From: Archangium_A sp035910535 | GTDB taxonomy: Bacteria > Myxococcota > Myxococcia > Myxococcales > Myxococcaceae | DNA length: 64,000 nucleotides | Assembly: GCA_035910535.1 (NCBI GenBank) | Contig: JAMHXF010000098.1 | Location: 71,060-135,059, forward strand | Direction of reading: 5' to 3' | In this document: in pieces, positions 8,535 through 16,546 of the stretch | Position numbering within the stretch: the first letter of the stretch is position 1 | Layout: every line of letters begins with the position of its first letter | Made by a program: the position numbers and the translations under genes | Notes under the pieces: model-generated | The model's database searches: none | The model's input: only the letters and a program-made list of their open reading frames with translations | What the model was told of the DNA's origin: nothing

Positions 8535-8888
8535 ATGGCCGACAAGAAGCGGAAGGTAGACGACGAGCGCCGCGACAGCCCGCGCGTGCCGATGAAGTTC
8601 CTGGTGCGCGACGTGGGCCTGCGCGACGGCGACTGGGAAGAGCGCGAAGGCGACCTCTCGCTCGGCGGTATTTCGTGGAAGGGCAAGACCGCGCCGCACG
8701 GCACCGAGGTCGAGGTGCGCTTCCGGTTGCCGCTGGTGCCCAAAGAGGTGCGCGCGCGCGGTGAAATTCTGCGCGTGAAGGCCGCGGGCGTGGGCATCGA
8801 CTTTCACCTGCGCTTCACGGAGCTCGACGTGCGCGCCGAGCTGGCGATTGCGCGGTACCTCGACGAGTGGCTCGCGAAGTCGAAGTGA
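8535..8888 (+). CDS. PilZ domain protein (c-di-GMP effector)
   Basis: 117 aa, essentially a stand-alone PilZ domain. Both ligand signatures are present: RxxxR as R13-D-S-P-R17 and (D/N)xSxxG as D40-L-S-L-G-G45. Strands LVRDVGLRDG, GTEVEVRFRLP and GEILRVKAAGVGIDFHLRF follow. It should bind cyclic di-GMP and act as an adaptor for motility, pili or envelope functions. The partner is not evident from the neighbours: it lies 16 bp after the PNP gene and could be co-transcribed with it. Confidence 0.9.
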   Translation: MADKKRKVDDERRDSPRVPMKFLVRDVGLRDGDWEEREGDLSLGGISWKGKTAPHGTEVEVRFRLPLVPKEVRARGEILRVKAAGVGIDFHLRFTELDVRAELAIARYLDEWLAKSK

Positions 8889-8983
8889 CGCGGTGAGCAG
8901 CCCCTGACACACCGCTGACAGCGCGCCGGGAGACCTTGGGTGCACGCGACGGAATGAACCTTCGCGCACACACCGGAGTCACC

Positions 8984-9334
8984 ATGGAACGCGCAATCAA
9001 CTGGTTCGAACTTTTCGTCACCGACCTGCCGCGGGCACAGAAGTTCTACGAGCAGGCGTTGGGCATCACGCTCAAGACGCAGGACTTCATGGGCGAGCCC
9101 CACGCGCTCTTCGCGGGCGGCGCGCTCGTGCTGCGCAAGGGCCGCGCGCCGAGCACCGAGGGCAGCGTGGTGTACATGAACTGCAACGGGAAGCTCGACG
9201 CGGTGCTCGCTCGCATCGAGCAGGCGGGCGGGCGCGTGGTGCTGCCGAAGACCAGCATCGGGCCGCAGGGCTTCACGGCGATGATGCTCGACTCTGAAGG
9301 CAATCAGGTCGGCCTCCACGAAGCGCTGGGCTGA
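8984..9334 (+). CDS. VOC family (glyoxalase/bleomycin-resistance fold) protein
   Basis: 116 aa, start chosen at the ATG preceded by CGGAGTCACC (GGAG). It opens with MERAINWFELFVTDLPRAQ and FYEQALGI, then LDAVLARIEQAGGRVVLPK and MLDSEGNQVGLHE. This is the paired beta-alpha-beta-beta-beta layout of vicinal-oxygen-chelate proteins, close to the PhnB/YdcJ-like glyoxalase-related group. C-terminal Glu in GLHE could be a metal ligand. The substrate cannot be named. Confidence 0.85.
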   Translation: MERAINWFELFVTDLPRAQKFYEQALGITLKTQDFMGEPHALFAGGALVLRKGRAPSTEGSVVYMNCNGKLDAVLARIEQAGGRVVLPKTSIGPQGFTAMMLDSEGNQVGLHEALG

Positions 9335-10042
9335 CTAACGCTGCAGCAGTTCGCGCTCGACTTCACGCGCGTCGAAGCCCGGCGTCGAGAGCGCCTCGAG
9401 CGTGTTGCCTTCGCGCAACAGCGCTTCGACGACGAGCTGGTACTTCAAGTACAGCCCTGACTTCTCGGGAGCGAGCGCCTCGTCGCCCGCACGGAGCGCG
9501 GCGCGCATGGCCTCGAAGTCGAACGCGCCTGCTTTGCCGATGAAGTCGGCGATGCCTTCCTGCTGCCACGGCTCGAGGCGCTGGTAGCCGATGCGCCCGA
9601 GCCTTCGGGCCATCGCGGTGTGCGTCACTTCGTGCGCCAGGTAGTACGTCAACGTGCGCTCGCCGGGCACGTCGGTGCCGAGCGGGCTCACCAACCGGTC
9701 CCGCTCGATGACCGACGGGCGCACGAAGATGTTGCCGGTGACACCGACGAGCGAGACCGCGCCGACGTCGGGCGCCCACGGCACGAAGAACGCGAAGAGC
9801 CCCGGCGTGTCACACAGAAAGACGTCGTACGTGTCGGCGCGCTCGAACGCGGGCGACTGACGCACGCGCGCCTGCACCCGCTGCAGCAGCCCGGTGGCTT
9901 CGGGCGGCAGCGGCGTACGCGAATGCAGCACCAGGTTCTCGACGCGGAGTGAATGCGCGAACACCAGCGAAGGCGTGAGCGCCACCGCCGCATAGGCGAG
10001 GAGGACAGCGAGCGGTCCTGTCAGCAGTCGTCGGAGCCTCAT
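9335..10042 (-). CDS. membrane-anchored HExxH putative metalloprotease (peptidase MA-like)
   Basis: 235 aa from the ATG giving MRLRRLLTGPLAVLLAYAAV, a signal anchor. The core contains HEVTH at 137-141 and, 21 residues later, QEGIADF with Glu162. This is the HExxH...E arrangement of gluzincins, and the short spacing resembles the peptidase MA-like family. Residues 70-115 form strands before the helix. The gene is the last of a minus-strand series, 44 bp after the cysteine desulfurase gene. If active, it is an extracytoplasmic zinc peptidase of unknown substrate. Activity is inferred from motifs only. Confidence 0.7.
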   Translation of the reverse strand: MRLRRLLTGPLAVLLAYAAVALTPSLVFAHSLRVENLVLHSRTPLPPEATGLLQRVQARVRQSPAFERADTYDVFLCDTPGLFAFFVPWAPDVGAVSLVGVTGNIFVRPSVIERDRLVSPLGTDVPGERTLTYYLAHEVTHTAMARRLGRIGYQRLEPWQQEGIADFIGKAGAFDFEAMRAALRAGDEALAPEKSGLYLKYQLVVEALLREGNTLEALSTPGFDAREVERELLQR

Positions 10043-10086
10043 TGCGGTGCTCCACGTTCGGCTCCGCTGATGATTGCGCGCGAGTC

Positions 10087-11193
10087 TCAGGTCCCCGAGA
10101 GCTGCAGCACGGCGAGGTCGACCTCCGCCTCCGTCGTCGCGCGGCCCAGTGACAACCGCACCGCGCCCAACGCGGCCTGCGGCGCAAAGCCCATCTCCAC
10201 CAGCACCTGTGGCGGCGTCTCGTGCCCGTCGTGACACGCCGACCCCGTCGACGCGGCGATGCCCGGCGCGCGCGCCAGCACCTGCGAGCCGCTCTCACCG
10301 GGAAACACGGCGTAGACCGTGTTCGGCAACCGCGCCGCGCGTTCACCCGCAATCAACACGCCGGGCACGCGCTGCTTGAGCCCGTGAATCAACCGCTCGC
10401 GCAACCTCAGCAACCGCGCCGACAGCGCCGCCAGGTCTCGCTTCGCCGCGACGCACGCCGCGCCGAAGCCCACGATGGACGCGACGTTCTCGGTGCCCGC
10501 ACGCAGCCCGCGCTCGTGACCTGCGCCCAGCTGCTGCGCCGCCACCGTCACGCCGCTGCGCACCACCAACGCGCCGACGCCCTTGGGCCCGTACAACTTG
10601 TGCGCCGCGAGCGTCAGCAAGTCGAAGCCGTCTTCGCGCAGCGACAGCGGCACCTTCCCCGCCGACTGCGACGCGTCGACATGCAGCAACACGCCGTTGC
10701 CGCGCGCCAACACCGACAACGCCGGCAGCGGCTGCAGCACGCCCGTTTCATTGTGCGCGTGAAGCACCGAGAGCCACCGCGGCTTCGCTTCGAGCGCGGC
10801 GCGCACTTCGTCGGGCCGCAGCACGCCGTGCGCGTCGACGCCGAGTCGCGCCACGCGCGCGCCAGCGAGCTCGAGCGCCGTCACCACCTTCGCCGTCGCC
10901 GGGTGTTCGACGCGCGTCGTCACCACGTACGAGTTCGCCTCGCTCAAGGTGCCGCGCAGCGCGAGCGCCGTCGCCTCGGTGCCGCCGGAGGTGAAGAGCA
11001 CGTCTGGCGACTGCGCTTCGACCAGCGAGGCCACCTGCGCGCGCGCCGTCTCGACGGCGGCCTTCGCCACGCGCCCGAAGGCGTGCGCCGAAGACGGGTT
11101 TCCGAAGTGCGTGGTGAGATACGGGAGCATCGCCTCCACCACCTCAGGCAGCAGCGGCGTGGTGGCGTTGTGGTCGAGGTACGCCAGCGTCAC
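10087..11193 (-). CDS. cysteine desulfurase (NifS/IscS class)
   Basis: 368 aa from a GTG that overlaps the HPr stop as GTGA. Pyridoxal-phosphate enzyme removing sulfur from cysteine for Fe-S clusters or thiolation. Visible: YLDHNATTPL (5-14), TSGGTEATALAL (68-79), His97, HAHNETGVLQP (146-155), Asp173 in HVDASQSAGK, Lys199 in AAHKLYGPKG for the Schiff base, GHERGLRAGTENV (225-237), and the persulfide Cys320 in STGSACHDG on a short loop. Length fits the group I (NifS-like) enzymes. No IscU, IscA or thiI/mnmA lies nearby; instead it is coupled to ptsH, which is unusual. Confidence 0.93.
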   Translation of the reverse strand: MTLAYLDHNATTPLLPEVVEAMLPYLTTHFGNPSSAHAFGRVAKAAVETARAQVASLVEAQSPDVLFTSGGTEATALALRGTLSEANSYVVTTRVEHPATAKVVTALELAGARVARLGVDAHGVLRPDEVRAALEAKPRWLSVLHAHNETGVLQPLPALSVLARGNGVLLHVDASQSAGKVPLSLREDGFDLLTLAAHKLYGPKGVGALVVRSGVTVAAQQLGAGHERGLRAGTENVASIVGFGAACVAAKRDLAALSARLLRLRERLIHGLKQRVPGVLIAGERAARLPNTVYAVFPGESGSQVLARAPGIAASTGSACHDGHETPPQVLVEMGFAPQAALGAVRLSLGRATTEAEVDLAVLQLSGT

Positions 11194-11471
11194 CGAGGCT
11201 CGCCGAACTTGCTGTTGATGAGCGCCGCGATTTCTCCGAGGCACTCCTTCGCCTTGTCGCCGGAGCACCGCACCTTCACCTGCATGCCCTGCGCGGCCGC
11301 CAGCATCAGCACGCCCATGATGGACTTGCCGTTGACTGACTGGCCTTCGCACTCGACCTCGACCTCGCAGGTGTAGCGGTTGGCGGCCTTCACGAGCTGC
11401 GCCGCCGCGCGGGCGTGCAGGCCCAGCGCGTTGATGATGGTGTATTCCGCCTCGACCTTTTCCACGTTCAC
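11190..11471 (-). CDS. ptsH: HPr family phosphocarrier protein
   Basis: 93 aa, GTG start. HPr relays phosphate from enzyme I to PTS permeases. The catalytic histidine is His19 in ALGLHARAAA. The regulatory serine is Ser50 in NGKSIMGVLMLAA, the HPr-kinase type site, so both phosphorylation routes look possible. It lies 15 bp after the EIID gene and overlaps the cysteine desulfurase start by 4 bp. No enzyme I, EIIA, EIIB or HprK gene is present in the window. Confidence 0.93.
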   Translation of the reverse strand: MNVEKVEAEYTIINALGLHARAAAQLVKAANRYTCEVEVECEGQSVNGKSIMGVLMLAAAQGMQVKVRCSGDKAKECLGEIAALINSKFGEPR

Positions 11472-11486
11472 CTCACGAGAAATGTA

Positions 11487-12239
11487 TCACCACAGCGCGC
11501 CGGCCAGCCCTGCGAGCGCCGCCGTGCCGTACAACACCGCCAGCGGCGGAACATTGCGCTCGACGAGCAACACCCCGAGCACGCCGAGCCCGAAGCACGC
11601 GCCCGACACGTAGAGCCCGGAGTCGGAGCCGGCGAGCGCGCCGAAGCGCAGCGCGACCCACACGCCCATGCCCGAGGCCGCAGCCGCCGCGATGCTGCGC
11701 AGCCGGTTGCTCCACGTGGGCACCTTCAAGTCACGCAGCCGCGCCACCACGCCCGAGCCCAGGCGGTAGCCGACGACGAAGAGCCACGCGCGCGCCGCCA
11801 GGTGCACGAGGTTGTACGCGCCGACGAAGGCCAACGGCGCCCAGATGCCCATGAGCGGAATCAGCGCCACCCCGACCGCGCCGGTCGCCGGGCGCAGCGA
11901 GAGCCAGAAGAAGCCGTCACCCAGCGCCGCGAGCGGGCCCATCAACGTCGACTTGAAGCGCGCGATGTCTTCAGCGGAGCCTTCGCCGCGCGCGAGCCGC
12001 ACCTCGTAGAAGAGGATGCCGCCGACCAGCGCCGCCGCCGCGTAGGGGTGCGTGTTGAAGGGCGTGAGGTGTCGCCGCACGGCCGCGTGGCGCGAGGCCT
12101 CGTCGGCGTAGAGGTGCGGCCACGCCGGCGCGAGCGCGTAGAGCAGGCCCAGCGTCTGCATCGCCTCGGGTGAGAAGCCCGCTTGAATGAAGAGCGAGCG
12201 CACGGCGATGCGCAGCAGCGTGACGAAGGGCAGCGTCAC
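11487..12239 (-). CDS. PTS system mannose-family EIID component
   Basis: 250 aa from a GTG overlapping the EIIC stop (GTGA). The start VTLPFVTLLRIAVRSLFIQAGFS and the phrase SLFIQAGFSPEAMQTLG match the EIID (ManZ) N-terminus. The segment ALGDGFFWLSLRPATGAVGVAL matches the conserved EIID core, and hydrophobic helices fill the C-terminal half. With EIIC it would form the membrane part of a mannose-type permease. Without linked EIIA and EIIB, substrate and even transport activity are open. Confidence 0.88.
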   Translation of the reverse strand: MTLPFVTLLRIAVRSLFIQAGFSPEAMQTLGLLYALAPAWPHLYADEASRHAAVRRHLTPFNTHPYAAAALVGGILFYEVRLARGEGSAEDIARFKSTLMGPLAALGDGFFWLSLRPATGAVGVALIPLMGIWAPLAFVGAYNLVHLAARAWLFVVGYRLGSGVVARLRDLKVPTWSNRLRSIAAAAASGMGVWVALRFGALAGSDSGLYVSGACFGLGVLGVLLVERNVPPLAVLYGTAALAGLAGALW

Positions 12240-12940
12240 GACACGGACCTCGTGGCGAACATCACCACGGCGGTGACGACGGCGGTGCCCAACGCAATCA
12301 ACCGGCGCTGCGGCGCGTGGCTGCCGCGCACCGCAATCGCCGCCGCCGCCACGCCCATCGCCGGGTAGGACCACGCCAACCCGCGCAGCAGCCGCACCGG
12401 CAGGTGCTCCAGCACCACGCCGAGCGTCGGGCCCGCCGCCGCCGCCGCCGCGCACAGCAGCCCGTAGAAGAAGAACTGCGGCCACATCGCGCGCAGGTTC
12501 TGTCGCCCCGCCTTCGCCAGGTTCCCCGCGTCCGCCGCCGTCAGCGCGCGCCCGAAATATTTCCGCGCGCGCTCATCGAGCCGGTGCTCCAGCCGCTGCC
12601 CCGCGCGACCGAACGGCGCACACACCAGAATCGCCAGCGCCCACATCGCCGGCGTCGCGTCGCTCCCCGAAGCGCGCCCCATCGCCGCCGCCATCGCCGC
12701 GCCTGCAATCGCCGGCAACGTGTCGTGGTCCGGGTGCGCTCCGCCCAGCGACGCGCCGCCCAGGTGCAGCAGCTCGAAGACGAGGCCCACGTACAGCCCG
12801 GCCCACGCGTCACCCAGCAACAGCCCCATCACCGTGCCGGCCACCAACGGCCGCGAGACCATGGCCTGCAAGAAGGCCCGGCGCTCGAGCGCCATGAGCC
12901 CTCCCCACAACGCTGTCACCAGCAGCTGTGCCCACGTCAC
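12236..12940 (-). CDS. PTS system mannose-family EIIC component
   Basis: 234 aa, GTG start, almost wholly hydrophobic with six or more membrane helices. Motifs typical of EIIC (ManY/AgaC) are visible: AMVSRPLVAGTVMGLLLGD, LYVGLVFELLHLGGASLGGA and the proline-rich turn in AHPDHDTLPAIAGAA. It is first in the set EIIC-EIID-HPr-cysteine desulfurase and overlaps EIID by 4 bp. Upstream lies a 197-bp divergent intergenic region shared with the 941-aa lipoprotein gene; no convincing promoter box was seen in it. Confidence 0.88.
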   Translation of the reverse strand: MTWAQLLVTALWGGLMALERRAFLQAMVSRPLVAGTVMGLLLGDAWAGLYVGLVFELLHLGGASLGGAHPDHDTLPAIAGAAMAAAMGRASGSDATPAMWALAILVCAPFGRAGQRLEHRLDERARKYFGRALTAADAGNLAKAGRQNLRAMWPQFFFYGLLCAAAAAAGPTLGVVLEHLPVRLLRGLAWSYPAMGVAAAAIAVRGSHAPQRRLIALGTAVVTAVVMFATRSVS

Positions 12941-13137
12941 GCGTCACCCATTCTCATGCGGTGGAAACGCACGCCACTCTCTGCGCTGCGCAGCCGACGT
13001 CACGCTTCCTTCTCATCAGGTAGGAAAGCACCCGACGTTGTGCGGCGGTGTATTCACGAACGTCAGGCCGATGGTACACGCGGGCTTCAACCCAGTGTGG
13101 CGGGAGGCCGATCGCCACCTCACCTTTGGTCGACTTC

Positions 13138-15963
13138 ATGACGAATCGTCTCACGCGGAGCTTTTTCTTCGCTGCGGCCCTGGCCCTCGTGGCCTGCGGA
13201 CCCAGCCCCAGGAAGTGCACCACCAACTCCGACTGCACCGTCGGCCAGAGCTGCGATGTGATGTCGGGGCTGTGCGGGCCGGCGAACGTCGGTGGCGGCA
13301 CGGCAGCGACCGGCGGCGGCAGCGGAGGCGGCAACACCGGCGGCGGCTCCACGGGTGGCGGTATCGGCACCGGCGGCGGCTCGACCGTCTCGAACGGCGG
13401 CGACACCTGCGCGATGGCGGTGCTCGTCACCGGCGACGTGAGGGGCGAGACGACCGGCTCGACCAACAACTACAACCCGCCCGAAGACTGCACCGGCGGC
13501 CCGAACCCCGGCGTCGACACCGTGTACCGCGTGAACGTGCCCGCGGGTCAGCGCATCTCGGTGCGCGGCGGCGGCACCACCACCACGCCGAACTTCTACG
13601 ACCTCTCGCTGTACCTCGTGCCTTCTCCGGCCTCGAACTGTGACGCCGTCGAAGCCGACGGTGGCTCGGCCATCGCGTGCCTCTCGGGCTCCGACGACCC
13701 TGACGCGGTCGACGCCATCGAGTCGGCCACGTGGTTCAACGGCACCGGCGCGGCGACTGAGGTCTTCGTCGTCGTCGACTCGTTCTTCGCCACGACGAAC
13801 AACAACCCCGACGGCGGCCAGGGCATCGCCAGCGAAGGCGCCTTCGCGCTCGAAGTGGAGGTCGCGACGCCCGGCACCAACGGCGACCGCTGCGAGACCG
13901 CGGTGACGTTGACGCCCGGCACGCCCCTCACCAACCAGGACCTCGCCAACTTCGGCAACGACTACCAGCCGGGCGCGAATGACAACTGCCCCGGCAAGGG
14001 CTCGAACGACGCCACGTACAAAATCGACGTGCCCGCGGGCCAGGTGCTGCGCGTGACGGCGACGCCCTCGGCGAGCCTCGACCTGACGCTCGGCCTCTCG
14101 GAGACGGCGGCGGAGTGCGGCGCCGTGTGCGTGAGCGGCGCCGACAGCGGCGGCGAAGGTGATGCTGAACAGCTCCTGTGGAAGAACACGGGCGCGGCGA
14201 CGGCCACGGTCTTCGTGGTGGTCGACGGCAACCGCGTCACCACCGGCACGTTCGAGCTCTCGGCGACGGTGACGCCGCCTCCCGCTGACGACACGTGCGA
14301 CATGCCGACGCAGCTGACGTCGGGCGTGGCGCTGACGGGCCAGACGCTCGACGGCTACAGCAACGACTTCGACAGCGTGGGCACCGACTGCGGCTTCGAG
14401 GGCGGCGGCGACCGCGCGTACACCATCACCGTGCCGGCCGGAGACCGCCTGGTCGTCACCGTCGACGTCGACGGCGCGACCAGCGACCTCGACTCGGTCA
14501 TCAACCTCGTGGAAGGCGCGGGCGCCTGTGGCACCGCGTGCCTCGCGGTGGCCGATGACGGCTTCCCGGGCGACAGCGAGACGCTCACGTTCGTGAACCG
14601 CTCGGGCTCGGCGCAGCAGTACGTCATCGTCATCGACGCGTGGTCGGGCGGCGGTGAATTCACCCTGACGGCGACCGTCGCCACGCCTGCGGCCGACGAC
14701 GTGTGCCAGGGCGCGACGGCGCTGACCACCTCGCTCACCGCGCAGACCACGGCGAACTACACGGGTGACTACGGCTTCGGCGAAGGCTGCGCGACCAGCG
14801 GCTACCTCGGGCCTGACCGCGTGTACTCGGTGGCGGTGCCGACGGGCGTGCGTGGCGTGGTGACGGTGACGCCGACCTTGCTCGCTGACGGCGGCGCGAA
14901 CTTCGCGCCCAGCATCAGCCTCGTCGAAGGCGTCGCGGCCAACTGCGAAGTGATGCCGCGCGTCTGCCAGAGCAGCACGGCGAGCGCGTTCAGCGCGCGT
15001 TCGGCGCGCTACTACAACGTGGGTGCGCAGCCGGCGAACGTCTACGCCATCGTCGACTCGTCGAACGCGGCGGGCGGCACGTTCGACATCGCCTTCACCA
15101 GCGAGACGCCTCCGGCGAACGACACGTGCACCACCACCACCGAGCTGCTCGACGGCGGCCCGCAGTCGGGCACGCTCGTGGGCTTCGAGTCTGACTACGG
15201 CAACTCGCCGGCGGCCTCGAACTGCATCGCGTACAACGGCCCCGAGCGCCTGTACCGGGTCTCGTTGCCGAACAACCAGCGCGTGTCGGTGACGGTCACG
15301 CCGTTCGCTGGCGACGCCGGCATCGACACGGTCATCAACTTCATCCCCGTGGCCGCAGCGGTGTGCGAGTCGACCTCGACGCGCACGTGCGCGTACGGTG
15401 CTGATCAGACCGTGCAGGGCCTGCCGGAGACGGCGACGTACGCCAACACCAGCGGCGCGACGGCCGACGTCTTCGTGGCGGTGGCCGACTGGCGCGCGAC
15501 GTCACCAGACCTCACGTACTCGCTGACCCACACGTTCAGCGCGGTGCCGGCCGGTGAGTCGTGCAGCAACGCGGTGCCGCTGACGGCGGGCACGCTCGCG
15601 GGTCAGACGGTCGCGGGCAACAGCTCCGACGTGTACTTCGGCGCGGCGGTCACCGGCTGCATCAACACCTCGGGCGTGCCTGACGCGGTGTACTCCATCA
15701 CCCTGGCGGCGGGGCAGCGCCTCACGGCGACGGCGACGCCCACCGACACGGGGGCGATGACGGGCCCGAACCTGGCGCTCAACCTGTTCGACGCGCCGTC
15801 GTGCACGGTGGCGACCTCGTGTGCAGCGAGCGCGAACGTCGGGGCTCGCGGCGCGGCCGAGACGGTGACGTTCACGAACAGCGGCGCAGCGCCCCGCGCG
15901 TTGATGCTGCAGGTCGCCGGCATTCCCGGCGCGGAGTACTCGTTGAACGTGCAGCTCCAGTAA
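13138..15963 (+). CDS. large lipoprotein with six PPC-like beta repeats
   Basis: 941 aa from the ATG giving MTNRLTRSFFFAAALALVAC, a lipoprotein signal with lipobox LVAC. A short Cys module follows (CTTNSDCTVGQSC), then a ~50-residue Gly/Thr linker of TGGG type. Six ~135-aa units come next, each opening with a Cys motif (GDTC, GDRC, DDTC, DDVC, NDTC, GESC) and containing a variant of VYRVNVPAGQRISV, a Cys pair, and VFVVVDS. The pattern resembles bacterial pre-peptidase C-terminal (PPC) beta-sandwiches. No catalytic domain is present. Expected to be displayed at the surface as a binding or structural protein. A terminator-like hairpin follows the stop. Confidence 0.8.
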   Translation: MTNRLTRSFFFAAALALVACGPSPRKCTTNSDCTVGQSCDVMSGLCGPANVGGGTAATGGGSGGGNTGGGSTGGGIGTGGGSTVSNGGDTCAMAVLVTGDVRGETTGSTNNYNPPEDCTGGPNPGVDTVYRVNVPAGQRISVRGGGTTTTPNFYDLSLYLVPSPASNCDAVEADGGSAIACLSGSDDPDAVDAIESATWFNGTGAATEVFVVVDSFFATTNNNPDGGQGIASEGAFALEVEVATPGTNGDRCETAVTLTPGTPLTNQDLANFGNDYQPGANDNCPGKGSNDATYKIDVPAGQVLRVTATPSASLDLTLGLSETAAECGAVCVSGADSGGEGDAEQLLWKNTGAATATVFVVVDGNRVTTGTFELSATVTPPPADDTCDMPTQLTSGVALTGQTLDGYSNDFDSVGTDCGFEGGGDRAYTITVPAGDRLVVTVDVDGATSDLDSVINLVEGAGACGTACLAVADDGFPGDSETLTFVNRSGSAQQYVIVIDAWSGGGEFTLTATVATPAADDVCQGATALTTSLTAQTTANYTGDYGFGEGCATSGYLGPDRVYSVAVPTGVRGVVTVTPTLLADGGANFAPSISLVEGVAANCEVMPRVCQSSTASAFSARSARYYNVGAQPANVYAIVDSSNAAGGTFDIAFTSETPPANDTCTTTTELLDGGPQSGTLVGFESDYGNSPAASNCIAYNGPERLYRVSLPNNQRVSVTVTPFAGDAGIDTVINFIPVAAAVCESTSTRTCAYGADQTVQGLPETATYANTSGATADVFVAVADWRATSPDLTYSLTHTFSAVPAGESCSNAVPLTAGTLAGQTVAGNSSDVYFGAAVTGCINTSGVPDAVYSITLAAGQRLTATATPTDTGAMTGPNLALNLFDAPSCTVATSCAASANVGARGAAETVTFTNSGAAPRALMLQVAGIPGAEYSLNVQLQ

Positions 15964-15987
15964 CCGGGAGTTCTCACTGCAGTGACG

Positions 15988-16018
15988 AGGGCCGGTGAGC
16001 ACAGCGCTCGCCGGCCCT
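15988..16018 (+). terminator. GC-rich hairpin after the six-repeat lipoprotein gene
   Basis: Arms of 13 bp (AGGGCCGGTGAGC at 15988 and GCTCGCCGGCCCT to 16018) pair with one G:U, around a 5-nt loop. The stem is followed by TTCGTCTT. It starts 24 bp after the stop and ends 27 bp before the next start. It is a good candidate intrinsic terminator, though the T-run is poor. Confidence 0.7.
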
Positions 16019-16045
16019 TCGTCTTGCGGGTGGTACGGTCGCGAA

Positions 16046-16546
16046 ATGACCCTGCGCTGCGTGCTGCTGGCGATGCTGGTGAGCGGTTGCAATCAGACGA
16101 CGGCGACGAAGCCGGGCGCGTTGGGGCCGTTGACGCTCGAGCGCACAGGAGAGCCGCTGCCGCCCGATGCCGTGCCCGCGAACGACTGGGAGGCGAAGGT
16201 GACGCTGTGTGGCGCGCCGCCGCTCGAACCCGCGAAGGTGCACGTGGCGTGGCGAACGGTGAGCCGCGAGAACGAGCGCTGGGTGACCGGCGTACGCGCG
16301 GAGCTCGAGGTGTCTTCGCCGTCGTTGGTGGTGGAGGTGAATTCACCGGCGAAGGTGGGTGGCGCGAGCCTGCAGCCCGACGCGCCGTGGGTCGACGTGG
16401 TGAGCCTCGAGGTGAAGTGCCGAAGGCGCGAGCTGCGGTTTCCGCAGCTGCATGAGCAGGACACGGTGGCGCTGGTGCAGCTCAAGGCGACGGGTGAGTT
16501 CAGCGTCGATGGGCAGCCGTACGTGGCGCCGCAGACGACGCGTTGA
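16046..16546 (+). CDS. small lipoprotein of unknown function
   Basis: 166 aa from the ATG giving MTLRCVLLAMLVSGC, a lipoprotein signal with lipobox LVSGC. The mature part is beta-rich (DWEAKVTLCGAPPLEPAKVHVAW, GVRAELEVSSPSLVVEV) with two further Cys (LCGA, VKCRRR) that could pair. No family recognised. It follows the six-repeat lipoprotein on the same strand, separated by a terminator-like hairpin. Confidence 0.65.
   Translation: MTLRCVLLAMLVSGCNQTTATKPGALGPLTLERTGEPLPPDAVPANDWEAKVTLCGAPPLEPAKVHVAWRTVSRENERWVTGVRAELEVSSPSLVVEVNSPAKVGGASLQPDAPWVDVVSLEVKCRRRELRFPQLHEQDTVALVQLKATGEFSVDGQPYVAPQTTR

Noticed and set aside
12954..13139. 61-aa minus-strand frame starting MKSTKGEVAIGLPPHW
   Set aside because: The sequence looks protein-like and its ATG overlaps the ATG of the 941-aa lipoprotein gene (CATG). 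However, it has only a partial codon bias, no ribosome-binding site, and spans the divergent promoter region. Kept as a possibility only; conservation in relatives would decide.
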